A DNA stretch of 64,000 nt. Origin: Tipula vernalis (taxonomy: Eukaryota; Arthropoda; Insecta; Diptera; Tipulidae). Made by a program: the position numbers and the translations under genes. The stretch's first letter is position 1. Each line of letters begins with the position of its first letter. This document shows, one piece after another, positions 1 through 12,699 of this stretch. The DNA lies in the NCBI GenBank assembly GCA_958295665.1, contig OY282560.1, positions 191,706,061-191,770,060 on the forward strand, given 5' to 3'. The notes beneath the pieces are model-generated. The model had not been told where the DNA came from and made no database searches. It worked only from the letters and a program-made list of their open reading frames with translations.

Positions 1-1049
1 TTAACTTGTTCTTATTAATATTCTTAGTTTCTGCAAGATGTACATTAGTTTGATTGTGTGGTAGGCTTGAATAGGCAGATACCAGTGTATTATATTTTTA
101 TTACGCTGATTATCCGAGACGTTAGAAAAGTCCGATGTTGTATAACTAAAAGGTTGAGTACTCTCCTTGCTGAATTCTGATTTATGTTCTCTCGTATACG
201 AAGAAATTCAAAACGCTTGGGACAGGTTACGGAATTAGAAGTGTGATTCCCTTTGCAATTTGCACACTGGTGTTTTATTACTGTGTTGTTTTATTACTGT
301 GAGTTGTACTACAGAAAAGACATCGCTGTTTCATATAGCAGTTCAGACATTGTGTGATATGCTCTACTTTTTAAAAGGATTATCGCACTATAAGGAAATA
401 TGGCCGATATAACGGTGACAACTAAGTTGATGTAGCGTGATAAATTTAGGAAAAGATACAAAATACATTGCGGTGTCTTTCAATCTATTTTTTGTTCGTT
501 CAATTTTAGTTATTTTGGACAGGTTTAGTCTGGCTTCTTTAATGTAGGCCTCCACGGGATGTTTTATTTTCTTTAAGGGGTAAACGAAAAATATTCATCT
601 TCCTGTTTGCTTTACTCCTCAGAAAATAGTTTATTCTGAGTAGAGTCAAACACGGTCACCTTTAAACCAATTAATGTGAGCTTCAAGTCAAATTTAACAA
701 TTTTTAGATGATTTATGATTGTTCTGATTTCGACCGATTTTAATTTGGTGTGTATTGTAGGTAATTTCGATACTTTTGTTTGATTTATTAATACACTACG
801 TGCATTTCTCCCAATATTATCGTCATTGTTGTTGTTTTGTAAAAAAAAACTTGTAAATGTATTATTGATTGGTAATTGATATGATAACGAATATCCTGAA
901 CCGTTTTTTTTTGTGTTTGGATGGGCCGTTGCAAGTTTTTTGTGATTGGGGCTATTATCACTACCAATACGCGTAAACATACGCGTAAACGCATCAATAC
1001 GCTGAAAAAAAACATGTCTAAATCGATTAAAAATCAATAATGAATCCAT
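1..1049 (-). pseudogene. Jockey-like LINE ORF1 (gag-like) remnant
   Basis: The minus strand carries a 145-residue frame (612-1049) whose end, with the words KLKSVEIRTIINHLKI and LIGLKVTVFD, matches the ORF1 of the LINE at 8.5-12.5 kb (KLKSSEIRVIMNDLKI, SIGLKVLVYD). Homology continues below 612 through frameshifts and stops: AMYFVSFPK and HRYIGHIS match ALYFVSFPK and HKYIGNIA. At about 236-272 there is a CCHC-type zinc knuckle reading CANCKGNHTSN, against CANCSGNHTAN in the other copy. ORF1 of this clade encodes an RNA-binding protein that coats the element RNA. The two copies are clearly diverged, so they are different insertions or subfamilies. The rest of the element lies outside the window or is lost; no ORF2 is visible. 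Confidence 0.8.
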
Positions 1050-1699
1050 ACATTTTTGATGACACTTTCTGAAGTATTTTAAGTAAACAACAATAAAAAA
1101 ATAGTTAAATTTTTGGTTTAGGCTATAAGACCTTAAAAGATCGAAGTGATTTAAGGTCCGGGAAACTCAAAAGTTCACTTTAAGCTCTATGTTATTATTA
1201 TGTTCCGAGAATTGGAAAATGATTCCTGGCACAAAAAACATTTAAACATTTTATATTTCGTTGTTTTCAAAATGAATTAAAATATATTAATAAATTTTGT
1301 TATCAAATATTCTTCTAATTTTGTTGAATCGGGATATAAATTCAATTTGAAATTATAAAATTAATTTTGAATAAAAAAATAAACATTTTTTTCCCTCGAT
1401 AGGATATTCGAAATTTATCACATGAATTAATTTAAACGTTACATCTAAACATTTCAAAAATCTTTGGAATTTATAATCTATAGTATTCCATTATAAAATG
1501 TGTAAAAATTTTGGAGACTTCTTCCTAGTCAAACCTTTTTCGAAAAACTGGTTTTTTAGTTCATCTACCTTCGTATTAAGATCATTAATAGAGACGCAGT
1601 GTAAAATTGTTGAGTTCTGTGCATCCAAAATTGACGGTTTTCACTTGATCTTTTTGTTATTCTTTATAGGTGACAGTATCGAGGGTTTAAAAATTGAAT

Positions 1700-3398
1700 G
1701 AAGTATTAAAACTATGAGACAATCCAGTTTACGAATAATGTTAAAATTTACCAGTGTATAGCCAATACTATTCTTCAGTAAAGGCCACTTTTTTAGAATA
1801 TCGGAATGATGAGATTTATTGTCACGCTGGCGGCACTCCAGTACAGTTGCCCACTTTTTTTCGACCGCAGTCCACGGTTCATTATTGTGGGTTAACCATA
1901 TAATGATTTCTTCGTCGTCCTGTGTACAATTAACGTCTGAGGTCTCACCAGTATTTGAAATTTCTAAAAGTTAAGAAAATTAATTTATTATTATTAGGAA
2001 ACAAAAAGTAAAATATTTGTTTAATAAATAATTGTTCTAATTTTCTATATGTTTTCGATCATTTCCCAAATCAATAGCTTATTTCTTTTGAAAATGCCAT
2101 CTAAAAATATCGAAAGCTACAGCTATATAAATAAAAAATATAATATAATACAAACCAATGAAAATTGCTTTAATAACGAAAACAATAATTTAAAATGTTT
2201 TTATATTCTGAACTAATCTTTTGATGACTTAATTTCAGGTATCTTTTTGAGACGTTTATTTACTTTTACCCTTGTATTAGCGGCTTTGTCATGAAGTTTC
2301 CTAACGGGGTTGAGGCTGTGTCCACGTCTTTTATAGTAATACTCCTTAAATTACACATACATATAAAAAAGTTTAGATTTTTAAACAACGAAATTTGGTA
2401 AATATTTTTGATGTCGCGTTCATAACAAAATGAAAATGATGAAATCTCAAAAGTTTGCAACCGATCATTTAGCATGTGACTAAAATTTGAATGATTTAAT
2501 TGACTTGAAATGATCGAATGCAATTTTTTGGGATTAAATCTGATGTTATACGCATGCATAAAAAAAACACATTAGTTAAATGTAATCTAAATGAACTCAC
2601 AACAATTTCTTTCGGAAAAACATGTTTTATTTCACTGGCGAAATTTTTTATGTCAGTCATACTCATGGTTATATTTTCATTAGAAAAGCTATCCACAATA
2701 ATTGAAGTTACATTTTCTTTCTGAATTTCATCCAAATATTCGTTTTCTTTATAAAATTGTAAATTAGCAAGCCCTTTCTGAGATCCATTTAAAATTGATG
2801 TTAAATTTGTATTATTGTTGAAGAAGAGCATCTATTAAACCATTCTCGGCATGAAGTAGATATATCAGTAATTGTGTCAGCTTTTACGAATATAACACAT
2901 ACAACGAAGCAAAATTAAATTTTATGATATATTTAAATCATATATATTATTTCAGCTCTTATGGTTGGTTCGTGAATATAAACCATCCATGAATAAACAA
3001 ATATATCTATACCTTTTTTCTCCATACACTTAAATAGTATTTAAATTTTGCACGTATCCCCGCAACATATTCACGGGAAACAAATCATTAACATCGCTGT
3101 CACTAATTACTAAAAGACCTTCTAAGTCTAAACCACATTCTAATAAAAATAAATTTTTTTTATTAAATTATTCAAAAGTGAATGCGCTGAGAAATTATAT
3201 AAATTGAATTTTAACAAATCAATAGAATTTACCAATAACTACATTTAAAACTATTTCATCAAATCCGAACGATCCACAAATAAGAGCTTTAATTCCATCC
3301 ACCTCTGAAACAATATTGTCTTCTTCTAGAACAATACTAACACTACTAGTATCGATGTTTTGGGTTATGTCAATACTACTAATATTATTATTATTCAT
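1700..3398 (-). pseudogene. multi-exon SAMD3-like family gene, broken
   Basis: Five minus-strand exons can be pieced together with canonical splice sites. Exon 1 is 3398-3233, starts at ATG and ends at a GT donor. Exon 2 is 3139-3013 after TTAG. Exon 3 is about 2831-2601 with donor GTGAGT. Exon 4 starts at 2344 with EYYYKRRG and KLHDKAANTR. Exon 5 starts at 1963 with EEIIIWL, PWTAVEKKW, ILKKWPLLK and GYTL. Reading across exons gives an N-terminal SAM-like stretch (DLEGLLVISDSDVNDL, then GIRAKFKYYLSVWRKK), a middle part with LTSILNGSQKGL and FPKE, and a WL...PW...W segment. This order resembles, from memory, the expanded uncharacterised 'SAM domain-containing protein 3-like' proteins of fish and insects. 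In exon 2 the frame must shift by one base between LFPVNMLR and GIRAKF, so the copy is dead. The 3' end is not defined. The family name is inference. Confidence 0.5.
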
Positions 3399-3893
3399 TC
3401 TTAATTTTTCTAAAAAAACTAAATTAAAATCATTATATATTTTACTAAATTAAAATTTTTTCTATCACGTATTACAACATAATGTATTACAACAAAAACT
3501 TGAGTAACTATGCATATAAATTAAACGGTTCTAAAATATAATTAGAAAAAAGCACTATTGCACATGCAATTTTACTACAACTTTTAACAATAATTAACAC
3601 GATATCACATATGTATATAAATTTTTATAAAATAATGGATACTAATCATACTTACAATGTAGCTCACGCACCTCACTTAATTTTTTTTTTCACTGTATTA
3701 AAATAACACAATAACTATTAATTGTTCTATTGCCTTTCGCAGACGCACAACTCAACAACAGATGAAGACAGTTGAAATGATTTAGTTTAAAACTCCTATA
3801 AAATATTATAAAAGGAGTACACACTATGCGGACATAGAATAATGTTAATGAAAAAAAGGATGTATATGCACTACCCAAATGCCGAAAGAATAA

Positions 3894-4022
3894 TGTCGAA
3901 TTCTTTTAGGCTAAAAAAAACTTGACTTGAGCAAGAAAAACGGAACTCGCCATAGTAGAAAATGATTAAGTTCAGTTTTTTTTTGCCGAAGTCAAGTTTT
4001 TTTAGCCTGAAAGAATTCGACA
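3894..4022. repeat. hairpin inverted repeat, about 32-bp arms
   Basis: TGTCGAATTCTTTTAGGC at 3894 is mirrored by GCCTGAAAGAATTCGACA ending at 4022. Pairing continues imperfectly inward (GACTTGAGCAAG against GACTTCGGCAAA in reverse complement), leaving a loop of roughly 20 bases. It looks like a small foldback or MITE remnant; no target duplication was recognised. Confidence 0.7.
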
Positions 4023-7000
4023 TAAGATAACCCTACTAAAAATAATAGTTTGTCCTATTGAATTGAAATCGCAAAAAATATAGGGTGATTTTCGAAGAAT
4101 TATAGCGATAGCAATCCCAAATTATCATGAGAAAATAATATGTTATCATATTGAAACAATAGATTGAAATTCAAATTGTACCATACATTTATTACGTAAT
4201 TCTAACCAATTTACTCTAATGCATTAATTTAAAATTATAAACATTTAAAAAAAAATAGGAATTAATTGGAAATGTTATTAATTCAAATACGCTAATATGT
4301 AAATTATGTACCTTTAGGCTATTTGTTTTTGTAAATCGGATTTAGCTTCAAGATGATGAATCGTAATTAAGAAATGGGATATATGCACTACGTCATTGGG
4401 AAAAGGGTATATTATGTTAAATTCGATTGAAATTTCATAATTCTTTTCAAATTATGGTTCACTTAAATTATTTCGCGCAAATATTCCGAATTTAGTTGAA
4501 TCTATTCTAACAATAAGATTTGAGGTAATATTTAAACATATTGTGGTTATAGTTGAACTTATAGTTGAAATTATTGGTTTAATATGATTAACAATTTTTA
4601 AATTAAAAATTATAACTATAAATTTATTACGTAAAATGACATAATATTAAATAAACAGTCCGAACTGTTAAATTAAACGTACCGTCGTACAAGAAAAAAC
4701 TAAATTAATAGGAAATCTTATTATTTCAAAAAAAATTAATGTGGTTCAAACTTTGATTAATTAATAAGATGACAATATTAAATATATTTAAACCGCCTTT
4801 TAAATTTAATACTATAAATACAATTAACTAAAAGGTTCTGTAATTAAAACAATAGTTTTTACAATTAGATATTTAATGTGAACAATGATTTTGAATCAAT
4901 AAAAGAATTTCTTCAAAAAATATTAATCATACATGATTTTTGTTTTCTGTCTTATTAAATTAAAAGTGACCTTATTAACATGTTAATAGGAGATTTTTTT
5001 CTGAGTGTATTAAAAGTAATTAAGAGAAACATATATTGTTTAAAATACATAATATGTCATCAAATCAGCCAGCTTATACCAAGGTTAAATACAGATTCAG
5101 CTATTTAAACCTGTATTGTATATAGTAATTGCAAATTTTTATCTAATATTCACAAATATTGATTATTTTTCAAAATCCAATTCCACGCGATCAACTCACA
5201 AAACCATCGAAATATGAATAAATTTGCGTTTATGCGTTTACCTCTCAGTATTGTTATATTTTATCCATTATTCTCGATTTTCCAAATCCATGAACAAATT
5301 TGATTTACAAATTCAAATCATTTTTTGTAATATTTTTGTATTCCTTTCCATATCATCTTTACCAAAGCATAAATTCTATTTTTTACTAAGTGTTATGTAA
5401 TTATGTATATAAAAGTGAGTAAGAAAAAATGAATTCCATGATCAAAAACAATAATACGCAATAAAAAACTTTTATACTGAGTATATCATTATCCATACGA
5501 AATAATCATAATCGGCATCAAACCCTAATAAACTTGTGCCCTAATAAACGGCCACATTTATTACATATGAGATCAAAACTATTTTGTAACAAAAATAGTC
5601 TAATCAAAAATACATTGAGTTTAATGTAGCTCGTTTATACTAACTTGATGTATTCTTTTTATGTACCAGATTTAGATCCCGGTTATAAAAATCGAAATGT
5701 ATGTAATTTGTATTAAACTTACGTATCATCATTAATTTTTATCTGAAATTGTATTCAAATTATTCTTATCAACGGATTTTATTTTCAAAGTATACGATGT
5801 ACATATTTAATAGATTTCCAATTAAACTTTTTACAACTTTTTTTTTCAGTAACACATCAAATATTAATGGTTAAAGTAATAAATTTGGCAAAACCATACA
5901 CATACGTACATACCGACAATGTCAAGGCTTTTCACAAAAATTTAATATACAGCCAATTTAACAACAAAGTTTAAATTTCGTAAACGAAAAATTTTAAAGA
6001 GCTCCTATTTGTTTTCCCACATTATACTTCTCATTACGTTGTCTTTGCTGTTATTCATGAAAACTGTAAACTCAAACTGTTTTTTTTTTGTTTTGCTGTT
6101 GTTGAGAATTTTCTTGATGAAAAAATTGTAATATTATTCTGTTATTTCATGTAAAAAATAATACATAATAATAAAAGTAAATAAATAAATTTATATGTAT
6201 GTTATATCCTTTTTTATATTATGTTTTGTACATAGCTACATAGGTACGAGTACATACAAATCTTCCTTAAATATTTTATTTATTTATCTAAGCATTTTTC
6301 ATGTATCTACGGTGGAAATTATTATTATTATTATTTTTCAAGAATTTTTTCGTTATATAAAAGACACTCAGACAAAATAAAAATGAAAATTGAATCCTAT
6401 AGAATTTTTTTTTTTTTTTATTTATTTTGTATATACATAAGCACATAGCACAAGTACAAAAAAAAGTTTATAAATTTTTCATTTTTATTTATTCTATATC
6501 AAATGTATATTTATAATAAAAATAATATATGCAAAATAAATCTACATGTAGATCAGTTATTTTCATTTTATTTTTCATAAAGAAAGTAAAGTAAACAAAA
6601 AATGTGAAATGATATAAGAATTTTCATGGAAATTATTTGTGAAGCGGATAAAAAAGAAAATTTTTTAAAAAAATATTTTTTTTTAATAATAATATAAAAT
6701 CAAAAATTATTAATATATTTTTGTCAATTTGTTGCTTTTTTAGAAAGTTATTTCATGTAATTTTTTTTTTTGTTCTATTGTTAATCTAACATGATACACT
6801 CGTTCACGATTTTTTAAACATATACGTAAATTGAATTAAAGGTACAACGTAAATTTTGTGCATTGAGATTGATTTGTAAAGAATCGAAAAAAATTGCAAA
6901 AAAAAATATAAAGCGAGGTTGATAAAAGTAGCTCTAAAGTCAGTTGATTGGAGTTTCACCATGTGATCTCGTTCGCACTATTTGAGTCGCTCAGAAGCCA

Positions 7001-7230
7001 ATGCGGTAAAGTACAGAAAACAAAAATTGAGAATATTGATGTTGTGTAATACATTAAATTTAAAATGTTTTGGTTTATTAATATGATCAGAAAAGTATAT
7101 ATGTACACTCTTTTTTCTAGGTGAGAGCCAATCTACAACAAAATAAATATAAAGGACTGAAACCTCATTAGGTGGTCAAAACTTCGGTCTTGATTAATTC
7201 AACTCCCGCATATTAATCCTTAAATCAATC
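4023..7230. other. AT-rich DNA without recognisable gene
   Basis: Long homopolymer A and T runs and no frame above about 60 codons with protein-like composition. The small frames here are rich in F, I, Y and L, as expected by chance in AT-rich DNA. A weak core-promoter candidate near 6907-6945 is listed separately. No transposon motif recognised. Confidence 0.6.
6907..6945 (+). promoter_or_regulatory. possible core promoter (TATA plus initiator)
   Basis: TATAAA at 6907-6912 is followed by TCAGTT, an arthropod initiator match, at 6940-6945. The spacing (initiator A at 6942) is a few bases longer than usual. The following 150 bases are less AT-rich than the surroundings and could be an untranslated first exon. 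No downstream coding exon is seen, so this is a weak candidate only. Confidence 0.15.
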
Positions 7231-7239
7231 TAAATCGCA

Positions 7240-7540
7240 ACATAATTCTAACCGGAAACTCCAAATTAACCGCCAACCAAACCCTCAAATCAATCATCAA
7301 ATCCACCCCAAATTAACTTTCAAATTATCCCTTAACCTAACTCCAAATCAAATCTTAAATAATTTCCCAACCGATCAACTCACTTAACCCCAATCCAGGC
7401 TAACTAAACCATAACTCAACTTCAACTCAACATGCTTAACTCATCATACCAACATATCAATATAACATCATACCATCATACCACCATACCATCATACCAC
7501 CATACCATCACACCAACATACCGTCATCAAAAATCGACTC
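7240..7540. repeat. A/C-rich degenerate repeat with a 15-bp minisatellite
   Basis: The plus strand is almost G-free and made of degenerate words such as CCAACTCAAC and AACCCTCAAATC. It ends in a clear short tandem array at about 7461-7525, period 15, built on ATACCATCATACCAC. The same A/C-rich style returns at 13238-13640 in the same orientation. Confidence 0.7.
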
Positions 7541-7739
7541 AATTTTTAAAGTTTTAGAAATTCTTCTGTAGTAACTTTAGACCTGATTATCATCTCTTAA
7601 GGAGGAGATGAATGTTTGAGATATTAACATTGACCTTTCTTAAGTCTTAAACATAATTTGTGTATAGTTTGGTTCAAATCGTTCAATGCTTGTGCATTTG
7701 TTTATATATCATACATCTATAATGTACATATATAAATAA

Positions 7740-7743
<4 letters not shown>

Positions 7744-7806
<63 letters not shown>
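7744..7806. repeat. (AT)n microsatellite
   Basis: About 63 bases of uninterrupted AT dinucleotide, lying between the A/C-rich block and the 108-bp repeat field. Confidence 0.97.
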
Positions 7807-7808
<2 letters not shown>

Positions 7809-7929
7809 TGGAATCCTCACCTAAACGGACAAACTTTTAAGTCCCATGCAACTGAAGTTTTCCAATGAAAATCTCCCATAGATAAGCTGGCACTTTATTA
7901 GAGTGGACACGGACAGACATTTTTGCGAT

Positions 7930-8460
7930 GATACAGGTTTTACAAGCACAATTCAAATTGAACCTTTGACATTTCAAATTGATCTTTTTACATTTCAAAT
8001 TGAACCTTTAGTAAATTATATGTATGGCCAATTTGGGTGGAACTTGGCCATTTCTTATCCAGTTTTAGTGAAATTTGATATCCATGATTGAAATGCAATT
8101 TTTAAATGATTTTTGGATAAAATTCTAGAATATTTCCAAAAAAAAATATAAATGAAATTTGACATGCTTTTTCGAAATGGTATTCTAAATTGATTTTTGA
8201 ATCTAAAACTTAGTTTAGAACCAAATTTCTAGCGCACATGTCAAATTTGATCATAATCGTTTAAGAAATAGCCAACTTCCATCTTACTTTGCCATATTCC
8301 AGAGCTTTATCCAAAAATCATTTTGGAATCCTATTTCCAACGCACAAGTCAAATTCCATCATAATCGATTAAGAAATAGTCAAGTTCCTTCGTACTTGGT
8401 CATATTCCGGAACTTTATCCAAAAATCGGTTTAGAATCACATTTCCATCACCCACATCAA
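7930..8460. repeat. degenerate tandem repeat, period about 108 bp
   Basis: Recurring words include TTAAGAAATAGCCAA (8261) and TTAAGAAATAGTCAAG (8369), CATATTCCAGAACTTTATCC and CATTTCCATCACCCA. A separate shorter motif, CATTTCAAATTGA, is repeated at 7940-8010. The same repeat resumes at 12700-13020 in the same orientation on the far side of the LINE, which suggests that the LINE inserted into this array. The small open frame at 7903-8091 is repeat-encoded and not a gene. Confidence 0.75.
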
Positions 8461-8655
8461 ATTTAAGCATATTTATGAATTCATTTAAACAAAAATTACA
8501 ATGCGTTTTCCGAGATATAGTACTACGGAATAATTTGTGGTTAATTATATACTAGTGACCTAAGCCTTATAAAAGATAATATATTTAAAGGTTACAAGAT
8601 GTAGCATAAACTTAATTTTACATAAATCAAATTTTAAAATAAATAAATAACTTAA

Positions 8656-11284
8656 CTAATTACAATTATATAAAGGATTATGTAAATTAATTATCAATGT
8701 ATTTTCAATAAATAGAAGCTTGTTATTATACTTGTTGTAATGTTCAATTGCAAGCTCTTTTATCATTTTGACATTCGTTTCAGAGTGTAATCTTCTGGTG
8801 CGATATCTTTTAGGAACATTCAATATAAGTTTTAAGAACTTATTTTGCATAACTTGTAATTTTTTGATATGAGTGTTGGCCGCATACACCCATAATGGTG
8901 AACCATACAAAATTACACTTAGAATTAGCATTTTATTATTAAATGAAAATTTACTTTTTTTATTTAGCAATGGATATATTGTAAAAAATAATTTTGAGAT
9001 TTTACTGACTACAAAATTAAGATGATTTTGGAAAGTGACTTTTTGATCCTAGAGGATACCCAGATATTTAACCTGCTTCTCCCAGTTTAATGAGTAACCA
9101 TTAATAATTAAATTTGTCTGGGGAAGTTTAGAAGGTAATCTACATCGCGAGAAATAAATAGCTTGAGATTTATTAGCATTAAGCTTAAGACCCAATTTTT
9201 TGAAATAAAGTGCAAGCAAATTCAAATATGTGTTTAATCTAAAAATTATATCGTGAGAGTGAGTATCCGAGGTATATACGGCTGTGTTGTCAGCAAAAAG
9301 AGCAATTTTACAACCCTCAATCTGAGGAACATCATTCAAAAAAATACAAAACAAAATGGGACTAATTACAGAACCTTGTGGAACTCCCGATTAAGTATGC
9401 ATTAAAGACGAAGTCGAATTCAGAATCAGTACGTAAAATTTTCTATCTTGAAAGTAGGATTTAAGCATTTTGATCAAAAATAACGGAAATTTTAATTGGA
9501 ATAGTTTATGTAATAGCCCCTTAATCCAAACAGAATCTAAAGCTTTGTCAAGATCCAGAAGCACCATACCTGTGGACTTATTTGACTGTCTTTCATCTTT
9601 GACATGTTGAATAATACGGTTAACCTTATGTATTGAGGAATGCTGGTGACGAAAACCAAATTGTTGAGGAATTAGCTCTTCATTGGATTCGATGTGGTCA
9701 TTGAGCCTGTTTTTGGCAACGCATTCAAAAATTTTACTTAAACAGTCCAGTAGATTGATTTTGGTAGCTATTGACTTCTGACGGGGGTTTTTCAGGTTTC
9801 AGAACCGCCACCACCTTGGCCGTTTTCCACGAATTGGGAAAATAGGAAAGCTTAAAACAGCTGGAAAATAATTGGGTCAGATAGACATACCCCGATTCCG
9901 CGAGATGTTTTATTAGAATGTTTGGAATTTTATCTAAGCCTGTAGCTTTGAATGGGCGACTGGATTTTATAATATATTTAACCTCTTCAATTGATACATT
10001 AAACTTAGACACATCAAGTTCAATGGAATCGCTAATACACTGAATATCTTGGCGGATATCATCGAATTCTGTAACACCAGATGAGATTTCATATGATTTT
10101 TGGAAAAAATTGGCAAGAATTTTACATTTATCTGAAGTGACAATTATTTTGCTATTGTCTTGGGGATTGTTTAATGGTGGAATCGCAGAATATTTTTTTT
10201 TACATGTTTAATTGCTTGCCAGTAAGGTTTAGAACCTTTGAGGAGACGTTCAAGTTTATGTTGCCATTTATCGTTAACTATTTCATATATTTTTTGCCTT
10301 ATAACCTGATTTAATAGCTTTACGATATTCTTGAAGAACGGGTCACGTTTTCTCATGCATTGTCTCCGCCTAACATTGCGTAGTTTGATTAAAGATAGCA
10401 TTTCATCCGAGAGTATAAGTTGATACTTAGATGATGAAGATGTAGTGGGAACAGAGATATCTGCCGCTTGTTGAATACAATCTGTTATCAATTTTATTTG
10501 TATTTAATTCACGGTTTTCAAAATCAATTGGTATAGAATTTATCTAAATAAAGTTTCTAAAAGAAGACCAATCTGCTAGTTTGTAGTTATATGTGTTTGA
10601 AGTCGCGATGGAGTGCAAAGTTTCTGTATTGATGAAACACAGAACAGGGAGATGGTCAGAGTTCATCTCATTTTTTGTTACGAAAACAACGGGGCACGAG
10701 GGGCTAGCCAAATAAAAATCTAGTGCGCTATTGGACCCATTAGAACGATGGAATGTAGGAGTGTCTGGGAAATGTAAGACGCAATTTGACCTGGACTTTA
10801 GGAAATCGTGGAGAATACGTCCACCCTTGTTAGATCTACTACAATTCCAATAGGAATGACGACAATTAAAATCTCCTCCAAGTAAATAAGGTGAGTTAGA
10901 ATTGGTAAGCCTACTAAGATCACTTCTGAAGTTTGGATGGTTTAAATACGGAAAATAACAGCAACTAATTTTTAATGTTAAATTGGGCGTGGATACCAGA
11001 ATAGATATAATTTGTATACTTTGCAATGCTAATATAGAGAGAACTAAGTGATTGATTGAGTTTTTAATGATAATTGCAACTTCACCGCCAATTTGGATCG
11101 AACGATCATTTCTATATATCTGAAATCGAGGGATATTAAAAGAATCCCCCGGTTTTAAAAAGGTTCCTGTGATTAGCATAACATCTATATCGTATTGGTC
11201 AAGAAAATAAATAAGCTCGTGTTTTTTATGGTTGACGCTATGAGCGTTTGAAATAGAGACTTTTACATTATTATTTACAGACAT
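8656..11284 (-). pseudogene. LINE ORF2: endonuclease and reverse transcriptase, broken
   Basis: Starts at ATG 11284. Residues 1-246 are the APE-type endonuclease: ISNAHSVNHKKHEL, then LLGGDFNCRH and finally NSDHLPV, the expected catalytic landmarks. After a stop near 10544, homology continues with a linker (SKPYWQAIKHVKK), then RT motifs: FRHQHSSIHKV, GMVLLDLDKALDSVW, SGVPQGSVISPILF, and the thumb region QVKYLGIL with YGSPLWVYAA. The catalytic motif reads FADNTA; the family has FADDTA, so one of the two metal-binding aspartates is lost. Further stops interrupt the frame, for example just before SGVPQGS. The protein would nick target DNA and copy the element RNA; this copy cannot. Confidence 0.88.
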
Positions 11285-11299
11285 ATTTAATGGCAGTCT

Positions 11300-12510
11300 C
11301 TAAATAACTTGAACTTGGTCGGCTGGGCTTTGACACCTCCTGAGACCATTCATTACACGTTCCAAAATTAACAACAATTCACTAGCACTATATAATTTAT
11401 TACCACTTACACTTCCGGCAGCCTGTTGGTGAGATGATGATGGATTATTGATGAATAAACTGAACATTGGTTGTTGTGATTGAGATGAACTGACAATATA
11501 AGGCTGGTCGAAGTTTGAGTTCACGGGAGCCTTTCCAGCCAATGCAGGGAAATTATGAGATGAAACATGAAATTCATTCGTATATTTATAAAGATCTTTT
11601 TGGTTGGCAAGATCCCTAAGTCGCAGAAATTCATTACGCTTTCAGCATAACACTGAATTGGCTGTGTGATTTCCACTGCAATTGGCACACTTATATTGAG
11701 ATTCGGTTTCTTTATTCGGACAATCTGCATCATCCAGGTGTGTAAGGCTGCAAAATTTACACTTTGGTATCATGTTGCAATTCGAAGATGTGTGACCCAA
11801 CATGAAGCAATTAAAACATTGGGTGAGTCGCTCCGGTTTTTTGTGAGGTAAGTCCCATGAACACGCAATGTTACCAATATATTTGTGATTTCTTAAGTGA
11901 CTTAATGTAGTACTTTTTGGAAAAGAAACAAAATATAGAGCGCTGTCGTCAGATCTGTTCTTTAAAGCAACCTTGGTAAATTTTGACGGAGTGAGCCCCG
12001 TGTCTTTGATATACTGATGGACTTCATCAACTGGAAGGGATGGTAAACTAAATAGAATGTATCGAGAAGTTTTATTATTATCCAAAGTGTATGAGAAGAT
12101 TTCGGTTTTCTTCTCCTTTAACTTATCCTTCAGTAGGGTGTAGTGGTTTGGATCGTATACCAAAACTTTTAAACCAATTGACGTGAGTTTCATCTCGTAT
12201 TTTGAGATTTTAAGGTCATTCATAATCACCCTAATTTCAGAAGATTTTAGCTTTGAAATAACAGGAGGAAATTTCCGAATTTTTTGTGTACATATTTGGA
12301 TTTTTTATTGCACAAATTAATGGTGTTTTTATTACCCGCTTGTAAAATACCTTGGAATTTATTACTGGTAGGAATACCATATGAAAACGGGATTGAGGTA
12401 CAGTTGTTATTTGTTGTGGTGGTAGACATTGACGATTTGATTTTTTTCACCGATTGATCTACATCAGGGCCAATTGATAACAATTCCGTTGAAGAATGTC
12501 TTTTATTCAT
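11300..12510 (-). pseudogene. LINE ORF1 (gag-like, zinc knuckle), broken
   Basis: Starts MNKRHSSTELLSIG at 12510. A one-base slip in an A-run near 12285 moves the reading to the frame holding SEIRVIMNDLKISKYEMKL. The body then shows the pre-zinc-knuckle region (ALYFVSFPKSTTL, YIGNIACSWDLPHKKPE) and cysteine motifs CFNCFMLGHTSSNC, CKFCSLTHLDDADC and CANCSGNHTANSVLC. An in-frame TGA at 11642 follows; the same frame continues as KRNEFLRLRDLANQKD and ends at QSPADQVQVI before ORF2. ORF1 proteins of this type bind element RNA and direct it to the nucleus. Two lesions make this copy non-functional. Confidence 0.85.
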
Positions 12511-12699
12511 GAGTTAGAGACTAACTCATGTGCAATCACCCGCACTATTATTGAGTGAAGCTCTACACTGTCCACTAACAAAATAAAAATACTTGTAAGA
12601 GTTTAATTAGGTTCTTCCTTTAAAGAAGAACAATTGAAATTTTTGATATAAAAAACAAATAAAAAAGGACAATTTTTTTTTTTTTTTTATAATTTTTAT

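Larger units (their letters stand above)
8520..12530 (-). mobile_element. Jockey-like non-LTR retrotransposon, near full length, inactive
   Basis: The minus strand reads ORF1 (12510 to 11300), a 15-base gap, ORF2 (11284 to 8656) and a short AT-rich 3' region with AATAAATAAAT-like signals near 8640. ORF order, the zinc-knuckle ORF1 and the APE-type endonuclease followed by RT are the architecture of the Jockey clade, which moves by target-primed reverse transcription. The same 108-bp repeat lies on both sides. Exact ends and the target duplication could not be fixed. Both ORFs carry several stops or frameshifts. Confidence 0.85.

Noticed and set aside
7461..7525. Possible CRISPR-like array because of short regular repeats
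   Set aside because: The units are contiguous 15-mers without spacers; a simple minisatellite in a eukaryotic context.
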